Positions 26,253 through 34,324 of a DNA stretch of 64,000 nucleotides are shown here, piece after piece; the first letter of the stretch is position 1; each line of letters opens with the position of its first letter. The DNA is taken from NCBI GenBank assembly GCA_000648925.1, contig JFHF01000035.1:33367-97366 (forward strand). The letters run 5' to 3'. The translations under genes were made by a program, and so were the position numbers. Origin of the DNA: Caballeronia jiangsuensis. GTDB lineage: Bacteria; Pseudomonadota; Gammaproteobacteria; Burkholderiales; Burkholderiaceae. Below the pieces are notes generated by a model. The model did no database searches and was not told the origin of the DNA. It saw only the letters and a program-made list of their open reading frames with translations.

Positions 26253-26711
26253 ATGAACAAAGCCATCGAAGCGGCGCTCTTTCTGCATCTGCTCGGCGTA
26301 GCCGTTTGGATCGGCGGCATGATCTTCGCGCATTTCTGCCTGCGTCCCGCGCTCGGCGATCTCACGCCGCAACTGCGTCTGCCGCTCTGGGAGTCGGTCT
26401 TCGCACGGTTCTTCAACTGGGTGGGCGTCGCGGTGATCGTGATTCTGCTCACCGGCGGCTTCTTGCTCGTGGAGTTCGGCGGCGGTCACGCGGCATGGCC
26501 GTTACATGCGATGGCCGGTCTCGGCATCGTGATGATGCTGATCTTCGGCCATATCCGCTTCGCCGTGTTCCCGCGCATCCGTCGCGCGGTGCAGGCGCAG
26601 AACTGGCCCGACGGGGCGAGGGCGGTCGGGACAGTGAGACGGCTCGTCGTGATCAATCTCGTGCTGGGCGTCGTGACGATCGGCACAGCGGTGCTGTCGC
26701 GCGGGTTCTGA
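26253..26711 (+). CDS. CopD-family integral membrane protein
   Basis: 152 residues with four membrane helices (about 5-27, 47-70, 80-100 and 128-148). The helix-1 motif LFLHLLGVAVWIGGMIF and the later HAMAGLGIVMMLIFGHIRFAVFPRI match the CopD/YebZ-like domain, whose histidines (His12, His85, His96) may bind heme or copper. Full CopD proteins are larger copper-import partners of CopC; this stand-alone domain is of uncertain function. The ATG was chosen because the first helix begins there. No copC neighbour is present. It ends eight bases before the convergent GGDEF-EAL gene stop. Confidence 0.8.
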   Translation: MNKAIEAALFLHLLGVAVWIGGMIFAHFCLRPALGDLTPQLRLPLWESVFARFFNWVGVAVIVILLTGGFLLVEFGGGHAAWPLHAMAGLGIVMMLIFGHIRFAVFPRIRRAVQAQNWPDGARAVGTVRRLVVINLVLGVVTIGTAVLSRGF

Positions 26712-26719
26712 GTCAGCCG

Positions 26720-29149
26720 TCACCCGCCGCGCTCATCACTGAGCGCGGTGCTCGATTCGCGGCCCGCGTCGTTGCGCGAGCGCGGCGATTGTCCGCGCGG
26801 CCATCCGCACACGCCGAAGCGATCGAGCAGCGCCTGCACGCCATCCGCCGGCACGGGGCGTGAAAACAGGAAGCCTTGCGCTTCCACCGGCCCGAGCGCC
26901 GCAAGCCACGTAATCTGCTCTTCGCGCTCGGTGCCTTCGACGACCACCGTCAGCCCCAGCGAACGCGCCAGATTGATGATCGCCGACACCATCACGCACA
27001 CGCTTCGGTCCTCGGGAATCGCCTGGACGAACGAGCGATCCACCTTGAGCGTATCGACCGAGAATCGGTTCAGATACGACAGCGACGAATAGCCCGTGCC
27101 GAAATCGTCGAGCGCGATGCGCACGCCCAGGCGCTTCAACGCGACGATCTTCTCCTGCACGAGCTCCGGATATTCGACCATCACCGTCTCGGTGATTTCG
27201 AGTTCGAGCTTGTCGGGCGGAATGCCGCTCGCCTCGATCGCGCGCGCGACCGTCTCCAGCAAGTCGCCGCGCCAGAACTGCACGGCCGAAATGTTCACGG
27301 CGAGCGACAGCCCGTTATAACCGTCGCGCTGCCATTGCGCGAGCTGCATGCACGCCGTGTAGATCACGAAATCGCCGACCGCGACGATGAGTCCCGTCGA
27401 TTCCGCCACCGGAATGAACTCGTTCGCCGGAATGAGCCCGTGCTGCGGATGATTCCAGCGCACGAGTGCCTCGAAGCCCGTGATGCAGCGGCGCGTGAGA
27501 TCGATCTTCGGCTGATAGACGAGAAAGAGCTGCTGCTCCGTCAGCGCGACGCGCAGTTGCTGCTCCCACTTCATCAGATGGTCCGCGCGATGCGACAACT
27601 GCGGCGAATAGAACTGATAGCAGTTCCGGCCCGCGTCCTTCGCGCTGTACATCGCGAGATCGGCCTTCTTCAGCAGATCGATCTCGCTTTCGTTCGATAC
27701 CGAAAAGAGCGCGATGCCGATGCTCGCATGGAGCACGAACGCGCTGCCGCGTACGTCGAACGGCGTGGCGAACATTGTCGCGATGTCGTCGGCGAGCGTG
27801 ACCGCGCGCTGTTCGACGTCGTCGCCCTTCACGACGACCACGAACTCGTCGCCGCCGATACGCGAGAGCGTGCCGCTTTGCCCGACCGTCTCCGCGAGCC
27901 GCGACGCGGTCATCTGCAGGACGATATCGCCGGCGTTGTGGCCGAGCGTGTCGTTGACCGTCTTGAAGTTGTCGAGGTCGATGAAGAGCAGCGCGAGCCG
28001 CCCGATGTTCTCCGGCTGCGCCACGTCCTGCCTCAGCGCGCGCAGCGTCGAATAGCGGTTGCGCAGACCCGTCAGCAGGTCGAATTCGACGAGATGCGTC
28101 ATCTCGCGTTCGCGCCCGAGCAGCTTGCCGATGAGCCCCGTCGCCACCGCGAAGAAGCCGAGCATCGCGAGCGAGATGAAGCTCGCCATCAGGAGATAGA
28201 CATTGCGCGTGTGGTTGTAGTCGATCATCTCCTCGCGCTCGGAGAGACCGACGAGCACGCCGAGCGGATAGCCGTCGATATGCCGGTACGAGACGATGCG
28301 CTTCACATGATCGATCGGATCCACATAGATGCCCGACGCGTGGTCGGTGGTCGGATAGACGCCGCTCGCGCTGAAGGCTGCGTGCGCGCGGTCGGCCGGA
28401 CCGCTGTGCGTGGCGCCCTTCGCGGCGGAGCTGGCCGCTGCGCTCTCGGCGAGGCTGCCGCCCGTGCTGCGCGCGAGCACGGAGCCATTGTCCGATACGA
28501 CCGCGATCACGCCTTCGCGCCCGATCGACGCGACGTTGTAGAAATCGCTCGTGAAATAGGCCGGATCTTCCGACACGACCACGACGCCCGCGAACGAGCC
28601 GTCCGCATGATTGAGGCGCCGCGTGATCTGCAACGTCCACAGGCCCGACACGCGGCCGCGCACCGGGCGGCTGATGTAGAGCAGGTCGTCGTTCGAATGG
28701 GCGTGGACCTTGTAGTGCTCGCGATCAGACAGGTCGATCGGCTTCGGATGCGGGTCGGACGTATTGCCGATCAGCGTGCCGTATTCGTCGATCAGCGAGA
28801 CCTGCACGAGGGTGTCGCTCTGCACCACGCCTTTCTCGACCGTGGCGATCAGATCGAAATTGTCCGGTGACTTCTCGTACTCGTATTTGACGAAGCGGGT
28901 GATCTGGTCGACCTGATGGATCGCCTTGATGGTGTGCTGTTCGAGCGCCGACGAAAGGATCGCGGCGGAAGCCATCGATTCATGTGTCGTCGCTTCACGC
29001 TCGACGGAGAGGCGGGCGAATATCACCGCCCACAGCAGCACCAGCACGAAGGTGCCGAGCACGGGAATGGCGAGGAGCGCGCGCCGACGCCGCGCCGACG
29101 GCGCGCCGAAGAGAGTGTCGGATAAGGCGTGGGAGCGCGTGCGCTTCAT
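26720..29149 (-). CDS. Membrane-bound GGDEF-EAL protein with extracytoplasmic PDC sensor
   Basis: 809 residues. Helix 1 at about 25-46, a periplasmic PDC/Cache-like domain (about 50-305, with VQVSLIDEYGTLIGNTSDPHP and LSDREHYKVHA), helix 2 at about 317-345, a GGDEF domain with SRIGGDEFVVV, and an EAL domain with GFEALVRW, LAVNISAVQF, LELEITETVM, IALDDFGTGYSSLSYL and LKVDRSFV. Both catalytic signatures look intact, so either synthesis or hydrolysis of cyclic di-GMP is possible and the net direction cannot be read. The late loop reads EGTEREEQ rather than the common EGVET. It senses something outside the inner membrane. It is a single-gene unit with a long upstream region. Confidence 0.93.
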   Translation of the reverse strand: MKRTRSHALSDTLFGAPSARRRRALLAIPVLGTFVLVLLWAVIFARLSVEREATTHESMASAAILSSALEQHTIKAIHQVDQITRFVKYEYEKSPDNFDLIATVEKGVVQSDTLVQVSLIDEYGTLIGNTSDPHPKPIDLSDREHYKVHAHSNDDLLYISRPVRGRVSGLWTLQITRRLNHADGSFAGVVVVSEDPAYFTSDFYNVASIGREGVIAVVSDNGSVLARSTGGSLAESAAASSAAKGATHSGPADRAHAAFSASGVYPTTDHASGIYVDPIDHVKRIVSYRHIDGYPLGVLVGLSEREEMIDYNHTRNVYLLMASFISLAMLGFFAVATGLIGKLLGREREMTHLVEFDLLTGLRNRYSTLRALRQDVAQPENIGRLALLFIDLDNFKTVNDTLGHNAGDIVLQMTASRLAETVGQSGTLSRIGGDEFVVVVKGDDVEQRAVTLADDIATMFATPFDVRGSAFVLHASIGIALFSVSNESEIDLLKKADLAMYSAKDAGRNCYQFYSPQLSHRADHLMKWEQQLRVALTEQQLFLVYQPKIDLTRRCITGFEALVRWNHPQHGLIPANEFIPVAESTGLIVAVGDFVIYTACMQLAQWQRDGYNGLSLAVNISAVQFWRGDLLETVARAIEASGIPPDKLELEITETVMVEYPELVQEKIVALKRLGVRIALDDFGTGYSSLSYLNRFSVDTLKVDRSFVQAIPEDRSVCVMVSAIINLARSLGLTVVVEGTEREEQITWLAALGPVEAQGFLFSRPVPADGVQALLDRFGVCGWPRGQSPRSRNDAGRESSTALSDERGG

Positions 29150-29604
29150 GGCGCATCCGTGCGCGCTTTGTCGCGTAGCGCGTGGCGTGTTGCGAACTGC
29201 GCGAGGTGGATGAAGCGATGCATGTTTTGAGGCGTTCAGCCGAAACGGGTGAATATACCGTGCGCGGCGCGCAGCGGATGATCGGCGGCTTGTTTCTCCG
29301 AGACCCGATCCACGTCCGGATTCACGTCATGAAGCAGCACAACGGCCGTTCGGCGAGCGATTTTTTGCGGCAGCGCCCGAAGCCCGGCATGAGTGAGACG
29401 GCCAGCATTCGATGTCGTCAAGAGCATACGTTTGCGCTGCGGCGCAAGCAGCCCAATCTCGCGACGCCCATTGTCCGCCGATGTGAAACCGCGTTTGCGT
29501 TCTGATCCCCGATTGTTCAGATATTAGCGAAGCCTCGAAGATTAAGAAAGGGGCGCCGCTTGGGGGTATACGCGCGCCCACGCGAGCACGCGTAGGTCAT
29601 TGTT
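29150..29604. other. Intergenic region upstream of the GGDEF-EAL gene
   Basis: 455 bases that should carry the promoter for the GGDEF-EAL gene and the end of the phzF transcript. A plus frame of about 107 codons crosses it but has no ribosome site or recognisable motif. I find no hairpin terminator for phzF and no confident promoter. Confidence 0.45.
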
Positions 29605-30504
29605 TCAGATGCAGAATGTCCCGTCGATCACAGTTACCGACGAGCCGCCGATCCAGATCGGTGCACCGTCCGCCTCATCGTCGTACTCGATGCTCACGCG
29701 GCCGTCGCGGCCAAGCGCGGTGCCCTGGCGCACGGTGTACGAAGCGCCGGGGCGTCTTCCCTGTTGCGTGAGAAGCGTCGCGAGCGCCGCGTTCGCGCTG
29801 CCCGTCACCGGATCTTCGATGTTCTCCGCGCCGAGCAGGATCACGCGCAGCTCGAAGGTCGCGGGTCCATCGGCGTCATGCGGTCCGTACACGGCGATGC
29901 CGTGCGTATCCACTTCCGCGACGAGCGTCTGTAGCTTTTCGCGCGCCTCGCCGCGCAGCGACAGCGCGAGACACTGCGCTGCGTCGTTCATGCGCACGAC
30001 GAGCCACGGCGCACCATTGTCGACGGCAGCGGGCGGCGCGCTGAAATCGATTACCGCGGGCGAGAGCGCATCGGCGAGGCGCTGGTTCTGCGCGGTGCTC
30101 AGCGGCGCGATGGTGGCGGGCGGCGCGGCGAACGCCCACTCGGCGTTGGCGCGCTCGGCGAGCGTGACGAGCCCGACGCCGCATTCCTGCACGAGCCGGC
30201 CGGGCGTCTTCGGCGTGTAGCCGCTATCGATGAGCGCGTGCGCGCTGCCGAGCGTCGGATGTCCGGCGAACGGCAGTTCGACCGCCGTCGTGAAAATGCG
30301 CACGCGATAGTCGGCGCGCGGATCTGTCGGCGGCATCAGGAACGCCGTCTCCGACAGATTGGTCCAGCGCGCGATTTCCTGCATGCGTTGGGTCGAGAGA
30401 CCTTCGGCGTCGAAGATCACCGCGAGCGGATTGCCCTTGAACGGAACCGGCGTGAAGACGTCGACCTGTTTGAACTGAACAGTGCGTGTAGGCATGAATG
30501 TCAT
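29605..30504 (-). CDS. PhzF family isomerase/epimerase-like protein
   Basis: 299 residues of the diaminopimelate-epimerase-like fold. The N-terminal FTPVPFKGNPLAVIFDAEGL and the catalytic glutamate in NLSETAFLMPPTD (about residue 51) are typical, as are RIFTTAVELPFAGHPTLGSAHAL and the C-terminal DPVTGSANAALATLL. True PhzF isomerises 2,3-dihydro-3-hydroxyanthranilate in phenazine synthesis, but no other phz gene is here, so this is a PhzF-like protein of unknown substrate. A second ATG three codons in is an equally possible start. A terminator for the upstream ridA gene separates it from the MocR-linked run. Confidence 0.9.
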   Translation of the reverse strand: MTFMPTRTVQFKQVDVFTPVPFKGNPLAVIFDAEGLSTQRMQEIARWTNLSETAFLMPPTDPRADYRVRIFTTAVELPFAGHPTLGSAHALIDSGYTPKTPGRLVQECGVGLVTLAERANAEWAFAAPPATIAPLSTAQNQRLADALSPAVIDFSAPPAAVDNGAPWLVVRMNDAAQCLALSLRGEAREKLQTLVAEVDTHGIAVYGPHDADGPATFELRVILLGAENIEDPVTGSANAALATLLTQQGRRPGASYTVRQGTALGRDGRVSIEYDDEADGAPIWIGGSSVTVIDGTFCI

Positions 30505-30521
30505 CGGTTGGATCAGGACAC

Positions 30522-30554
30522 AAAAAAACCCGACGGCCTGAGCGCGTCGGGTTT
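30522..30554 (-). terminator. Terminator of the ridA gene
   Basis: 10-bp stem AAACCCGACG with CGTCGGGTTT, 9-nt loop, followed on the minus strand by a T-run. It ends the aminotransferase-ridA transcript and isolates phzF. Confidence 0.85.
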
Positions 30555-30580
30555 CGCTGACGAGCGACGGACGACGCGCC

Positions 30581-31042
30581 TTATGCGACTTCCGCGATCA
30601 ACTCGATCTCGACGCACGCGCCGAGCGGAATCTGCGCGACGCCGAACGCCGAGCGCGCATGTTTGCCCGCATCGCCGAACACTTCCGCGATCAGCTCCGA
30701 TGCGCCGTTCGTGACGATGTGCTGCTCGGTGAAGTCGAACGTCGAGTTCACGAGGCTCATCACCTTGACGATGCGCTTCACCTTGTTCAGATCGCCGACG
30801 TGCGCATGCAGGGTTGCGATCAGGTCGATGGCGACGCTGCGCGCCGCGGCCTTGCCTTCTTCGGTCGTGATGTTGTCGCCGAGCTTGCCGACATGCACCT
30901 GGCCGGCCTTCTTCGCGATGTGCCCGGAGAGATACACGGTGTTGCCGCTCTGCGCGCTCATCACATAAGCGGCGGCGGGCGCGCCGGCGACCGGCAGTTC
31001 GATGCCGAGTTCCTTCAGCTTGTCATACACGTTCGATGCCAT
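30581..31042 (-). CDS. RidA family enamine/imine deaminase
   Basis: 153 residues of the RidA/YjgF/YER057c fold. The catalytic arginine is retained as Arg130 in KHARSAFGVAQIP, and the C-terminal CVEIELIAEVA matches the family end. NTVYLSGHIAKKAGQ is the usual second strand region. RidA proteins hydrolyse reactive 2-aminoacrylate-type enamines or imines made by PLP enzymes, releasing ammonia. It lies 24 bases after a PLP aminotransferase gene on the same strand, so it probably handles an imine produced by, or damaging to, that enzyme. The length is about 25 residues above the classic 128, from a longer N-terminus. Confidence 0.9.
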   Translation of the reverse strand: MASNVYDKLKELGIELPVAGAPAAAYVMSAQSGNTVYLSGHIAKKAGQVHVGKLGDNITTEEGKAAARSVAIDLIATLHAHVGDLNKVKRIVKVMSLVNSTFDFTEQHIVTNGASELIAEVFGDAGKHARSAFGVAQIPLGACVEIELIAEVA

Positions 31043-31066
31043 CGGTTGCTCCTCTAAACGTTGAAA

Positions 31067-32263
31067 TCAGATGCTCGCGCGAATCAGCGCGCCGAGTTTC
31101 GCCACGCCTTCGTCGATCGTCGCGGGCGGAACCGTCACGAACGAAAGACGCATCGTATTGTGCTCGGCTTCGTTCGCGAAGAACGGGCCGCCCGGCACGA
31201 AGGCCACATTTTGCGCGATGGCCTGCTCGAGCAGCTTCATCGAGTTGATGTGCTGCGGCAGCTTCACCCACACGAACATGCCGCCTTCCGGCCGGTTCCA
31301 TTCGACGCCCGCGGGCATGTGACGTTCCAGCGCGTGGAGCATCGCCTCGCACTGGTCGCGATAGAGCGCGCGGATGGTCGGCACGTGCCGGTCGAGAAAG
31401 CCGTCCTTGACCACTTCGTAGACGATGCGCTGCGTGAGGCTCGGCGTGTGCAGGTCGGTTGCCTGCTTCGCCTGCACCAGTTTGAAGTGCAATTCCTCGG
31501 GCGCGATGATGTAGCCCACGCGCAGGCCCGGCGCCAGCACCTTCGAGAACGAGCCGAGATGCACGATGTGCTCGGGCGCCATCGAGAGCAGCGTCGGCAG
31601 CGGCGCGCCGGCGTAGTCGAGCGCGCCGTAGGGATCGTCTTCGATCACCGGGAACGGGGCCTTCTGCGCGAACGCGGCGAGCGCGCGGCGGCGTTCGAGC
31701 GGCAGGCGGCGGCCCGTCGGGTTCTGGAAGTTCGGCTGCGCGTAGAGCAGGCGCGCGTCGGCGGTGAGCGCGGCGTCGAGCGCTTCGGGGATCAGGCCGG
31801 ATTCATCGGTCGGCACTTGCACGTAGTGCGGCTCGAAGAGCGAAAACGACTGCAGCGCGCCGAGATACGTCGGCGTTTCGACGAGCACGCGGCTGCCCGG
31901 ATCGACGAGCGTCTTGCCGAGCAGATCGAGCGCCTGTTGCGAGCCGGTCGTGATGAGCACCTGCGTCGGGCGGATATGCGCGCCGTTCACCGAGTAGCGC
32001 GCCGCGACCCATTCGCGCAGGGGCATGTAGCCTTCGGTCGCGCTGTACTGGAGCGCGGCCGCGGGCTGATCGCGCAGGATGCGTTCCGAGGCGTGGCGCA
32101 TTTCCTCGACGGGGAACGTCGCGGGCGAGGGCAGGCCGCCCGCGAAGGAAATGACCTCGGGCCGCTCCGTGACCTTCAGGATTTCGCGAATCGCCGAACT
32201 GGTGAGCTTGCGTGCGCGTTCGGAGAGTTGCCACGGCGTGGCGCGGAGATCGGCTTGATTCAT
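31067..32263 (-). CDS. PLP-dependent class I/II aminotransferase (LysN-like)
   Basis: 398 residues. PLP-binding marks: NPTG-type QNPTGRRLPL (about 181-190), acidic partner EDDPYGALDY with Asp210 and Tyr212, and Lys241 in LGSFSKVLAPGLRVGY. The N-terminal segment SSAIREILKVTERPEVISFAGGLPS is typical of the fold-type I subgroup that includes LysN (2-aminoadipate transaminase), kynurenine aminotransferase II and valine-pyruvate relatives. The start is chosen at MNQADLR because that begins the domain; the longer frame upstream looks non-coding. Neighbours are ridA downstream and an EamA exporter upstream, all in one direction. The amino donor is not readable from sequence. Confidence 0.9.
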   Translation of the reverse strand: MNQADLRATPWQLSERARKLTSSAIREILKVTERPEVISFAGGLPSPATFPVEEMRHASERILRDQPAAALQYSATEGYMPLREWVAARYSVNGAHIRPTQVLITTGSQQALDLLGKTLVDPGSRVLVETPTYLGALQSFSLFEPHYVQVPTDESGLIPEALDAALTADARLLYAQPNFQNPTGRRLPLERRRALAAFAQKAPFPVIEDDPYGALDYAGAPLPTLLSMAPEHIVHLGSFSKVLAPGLRVGYIIAPEELHFKLVQAKQATDLHTPSLTQRIVYEVVKDGFLDRHVPTIRALYRDQCEAMLHALERHMPAGVEWNRPEGGMFVWVKLPQHINSMKLLEQAIAQNVAFVPGGPFFANEAEHNTMRLSFVTVPPATIDEGVAKLGALIRASI

Positions 32264-32369
32264 GAAATGCCTCGGTTGTCTCGGGGATGATGTCTCTCGC
32301 GGCGCGGGCCGCGAGTTTTTGAGTCTGGGCTGACGAGGAACGGCAAACCCCAATTATCGCGCGAGTGCG

Positions 32370-33311
32370 TCATCTTGCGTGCGTCGTGCCCGCCGCGACG
32401 ACCGCGGCTTGCGGCGCGGGACGCACGGCGGTCTTGCGGCCGAGCACGACGGTCGCGATGACGGCGGCCGCATACAGCCACGTCGATGCGCTCACGTGCT
32501 CGCCGAAGAAGAGCGCGGAAAACGCCATCGTGAAAAAGATCTGCAGCAGTTGCACCTGCCCGACGCGCGCGATGCCGCCCATCGCGAGACCGGCATACCA
32601 CGCGAAGAAACCGATGAATTGCGAAAACAGCGTGACATAGCCGAACGCGAGCCACGTCTTGAGCGCGAGCGGTTCGGGATGCGTCGCGTGGCTGCCGAAC
32701 AACTGTGCCCACGCGAGCCAGCCGACCGGCAGCAACAGGAACGGCGCGGAGAGCACGAGCGCCCAGCAGATCACCTGCCAGCCGCCCATCTGACGCGCGA
32801 GCCGCGCGCCTTCCGCATAACCGAGCGCGCCGATGCCAACCGCGACGAGCATCAGCAGATCGCCCGCCTGCAAGCCGCCGCCGCCCGCCTGCAACGCGAA
32901 CGCGACGACGATCGCGCTGCCCGCGACCGCGCTTGCCCAGAACGCCTTCGACGGCCGTTCGTGCGAGAGCCACGCGGCATAGATGGCGACGCACAGCGGT
33001 TGCAGGCCGTTCACGACCGCGCCGTGCGACGCGGGCACGGTTTTCATCGCCCAGGCCGAAAACACCGGAAACGCGATGATCACGCCGAGCGCCACCACCG
33101 CGAGACTCTTGACCTGCGGCCACGTCGGCAGCTTCTCGCGCCGCCACACGAGCAGGGCGGCGGCCGGAATCGCCGCGACGAGCGCGCGTCCGAGGCCGTT
33201 CAGCAGCGGATGCACCTCCGCGACCACGATGCGCGTCATCGGCAGCGTCAGGCTGAAAATGACGACGCCGATCAGGCCGAGCAACATGCCTTCGGTTTCG
33301 CGGGTTTTCAT
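32370..33311 (-). CDS. EamA/DMT family transporter
   Basis: 313 residues with ten hydrophobic helices in two EamA repeats. The first repeat starts LLGLIGVVIFSLTLPMTRIVV, and the second includes WLAFGYVTLFSQFIGFFAWYAGLAMGG and VGQVQLLQIFFTMAFSALFFGE. Members commonly export amino acids or other small metabolites by proton exchange. It lies 35 bases after the VOC gene and 106 bases before the aminotransferase gene on the same strand. An exporter linked to an aminotransferase and RidA suggests handling of an amino compound, but the substrate is not determined. Confidence 0.9.
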   Translation of the reverse strand: MKTRETEGMLLGLIGVVIFSLTLPMTRIVVAEVHPLLNGLGRALVAAIPAAALLVWRREKLPTWPQVKSLAVVALGVIIAFPVFSAWAMKTVPASHGAVVNGLQPLCVAIYAAWLSHERPSKAFWASAVAGSAIVVAFALQAGGGGLQAGDLLMLVAVGIGALGYAEGARLARQMGGWQVICWALVLSAPFLLLPVGWLAWAQLFGSHATHPEPLALKTWLAFGYVTLFSQFIGFFAWYAGLAMGGIARVGQVQLLQIFFTMAFSALFFGEHVSASTWLYAAAVIATVVLGRKTAVRPAPQAAVVAAGTTHAR

Positions 33312-33346
33312 CGTGAGGTGTCTCCTTGTTGGTCCGATGCGCAGGC

Positions 33347-34147
33347 TCAGTCGGGCTGCGATGGTGTTTCCGGGTCGTCCTGCGTATCCGTTTTCTTCAC
33401 GCGACGGCGTTTGGATGCCTGCCGCGCGTCTTCCTCGCGCGCCATTGCCGCTTCCGCCGATTCACCGAACGTCAGCGTCGATCCGTCCGGCAGATCGAAC
33501 TGCGCGACGAGCACCGGCGCGCCCGCCGTCCGCTCGACGCGCATCAGATGCGCCGCGCCGAGCCACGCGAGTTGCTCCGATACGGCATCCGCGTGCGGAT
33601 GGAAACCCGTCAGCGTGCGCAGCGCGATGCCCGTTTCCGGCAGCGCGTCGCTCGGATGACGCGGCGTGTCCCACTGGATCAGCGATGGCAGCACGCCGTC
33701 GCCCGCGCCTTGCCACGCCGGAAACGCGCCGTCGTCCGGCACGGTGAGGCCCCACGTATTGCCGGCGCGCGACATGGCCGCGACAGGCGCGATGCGCGTC
33801 GGATACTGCTCACGCCAGCGCACGAGCGACTTCGGCCGATCGACGCGCGCGACCCAGTGAACGAGCTGCGGACCGTCGTCTGCGAGACGACGCTGCATCG
33901 CCGGGTCGTCCAGCGCGAAAAGGCGCGGCCGTGGCGACTCGACGCCCGCGGCCGACGGATCGATTGCGATCACTTCCAGATACGCGCCGCCCCACAGATT
34001 CAGCAGCTGGTTGTGCGTGCGCATCAGCGGATGCGCGCCGCCGGCTACCGTCTCGACGCCGAATTTCGCGGCGACGAACTGCGCGCCTTCTTCCAGCGTG
34101 CGGGCGGCGATCACAAGGTGATCGAGTTTGAGTCGATGATCGGTCAT
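33347..34147 (-). CDS. VOC/glyoxalase-like domain protein
   Basis: 266 residues. The N-terminal KLDHLVIAARTLEEGAQFVAAKFGVETVAGGAHPLMRTHNQLLNL matches the Glyoxalase_3-like vicinal-oxygen-chelate domain, with His10 as a possible metal ligand. A second half-domain follows (HPHADAVSEQLAWLGAAHLM), and a Lys/Arg-rich polar tail of about 25 residues ends the protein. Catalytic activity is unknown. It is the first gene of the run VOC-EamA-aminotransferase-RidA, divergent from mocR. The start was set at MTDHRLKL because the domain begins directly after; a 31-residue upstream extension would overlap the proposed promoter. Confidence 0.85.
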   Translation of the reverse strand: MTDHRLKLDHLVIAARTLEEGAQFVAAKFGVETVAGGAHPLMRTHNQLLNLWGGAYLEVIAIDPSAAGVESPRPRLFALDDPAMQRRLADDGPQLVHWVARVDRPKSLVRWREQYPTRIAPVAAMSRAGNTWGLTVPDDGAFPAWQGAGDGVLPSLIQWDTPRHPSDALPETGIALRTLTGFHPHADAVSEQLAWLGAAHLMRVERTAGAPVLVAQFDLPDGSTLTFGESAEAAMAREEDARQASKRRRVKKTDTQDDPETPSQPD

Positions 34148-34220
34148 GACGGGGCGATGCGATAAACAGGGGCCGATAGCATAACGCTTCCGTTTCGCGC
34201 ACCGGAGCGCCCGAAAGCAA

Positions 34221-34248
34221 AATGTAGCCGCTATCACCATAACAGTAA
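34221..34248 (-). promoter_or_regulatory. Candidate promoter of the VOC-EamA-aminotransferase-ridA run
   Basis: On the minus strand TTACTG, 16-bp spacer, TACATT. It lies about 75 bases upstream of the VOC start. The first GGTACA repeat sits one base upstream of the -35, where an activator contacting sigma would bind. Confidence 0.5.
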
Positions 34249-34249
34249 C

Positions 34250-34312
34250 GGTACAATCGGCCCAATACTATTCGGTACAGTTTTCCTGGCGCGCAGCCGC
34301 GCTTACGGTACA
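34250..34312. promoter_or_regulatory. Three direct GGTACA repeats, candidate MocR binding array
   Basis: GGTACA, each preceded by C, occurs at 34250-34255, 34274-34279 and 34307-34312, all in the same orientation with start-to-start distances of 24 and 33 bases. MocR/GabR-type regulators are known to bind direct repeats in the divergent promoter region. The last copy is 12 bases before the mocR start codon and partly overlaps its leader, which would suit autorepression. Confidence 0.6.
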
Positions 34313-34324
34313 CCGGAGGCCCGC

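Noticed and set aside
26876..28870. A 664-codon plus-strand frame inside the GGDEF-EAL gene
   Set aside because: Same high-GC shadow effect; the opposite strand has clear GGDEF and EAL motifs.
29182..29505. A 107-codon frame upstream of the GGDEF-EAL gene
   Set aside because: No ribosome site, no recognisable motif, and an amino-acid pattern typical of non-coding high-GC DNA.
29605..30504. Phenazine biosynthesis locus
   Set aside because: Only a PhzF-like gene is present; the family is broad and no phzA-E or phzG gene is nearby.
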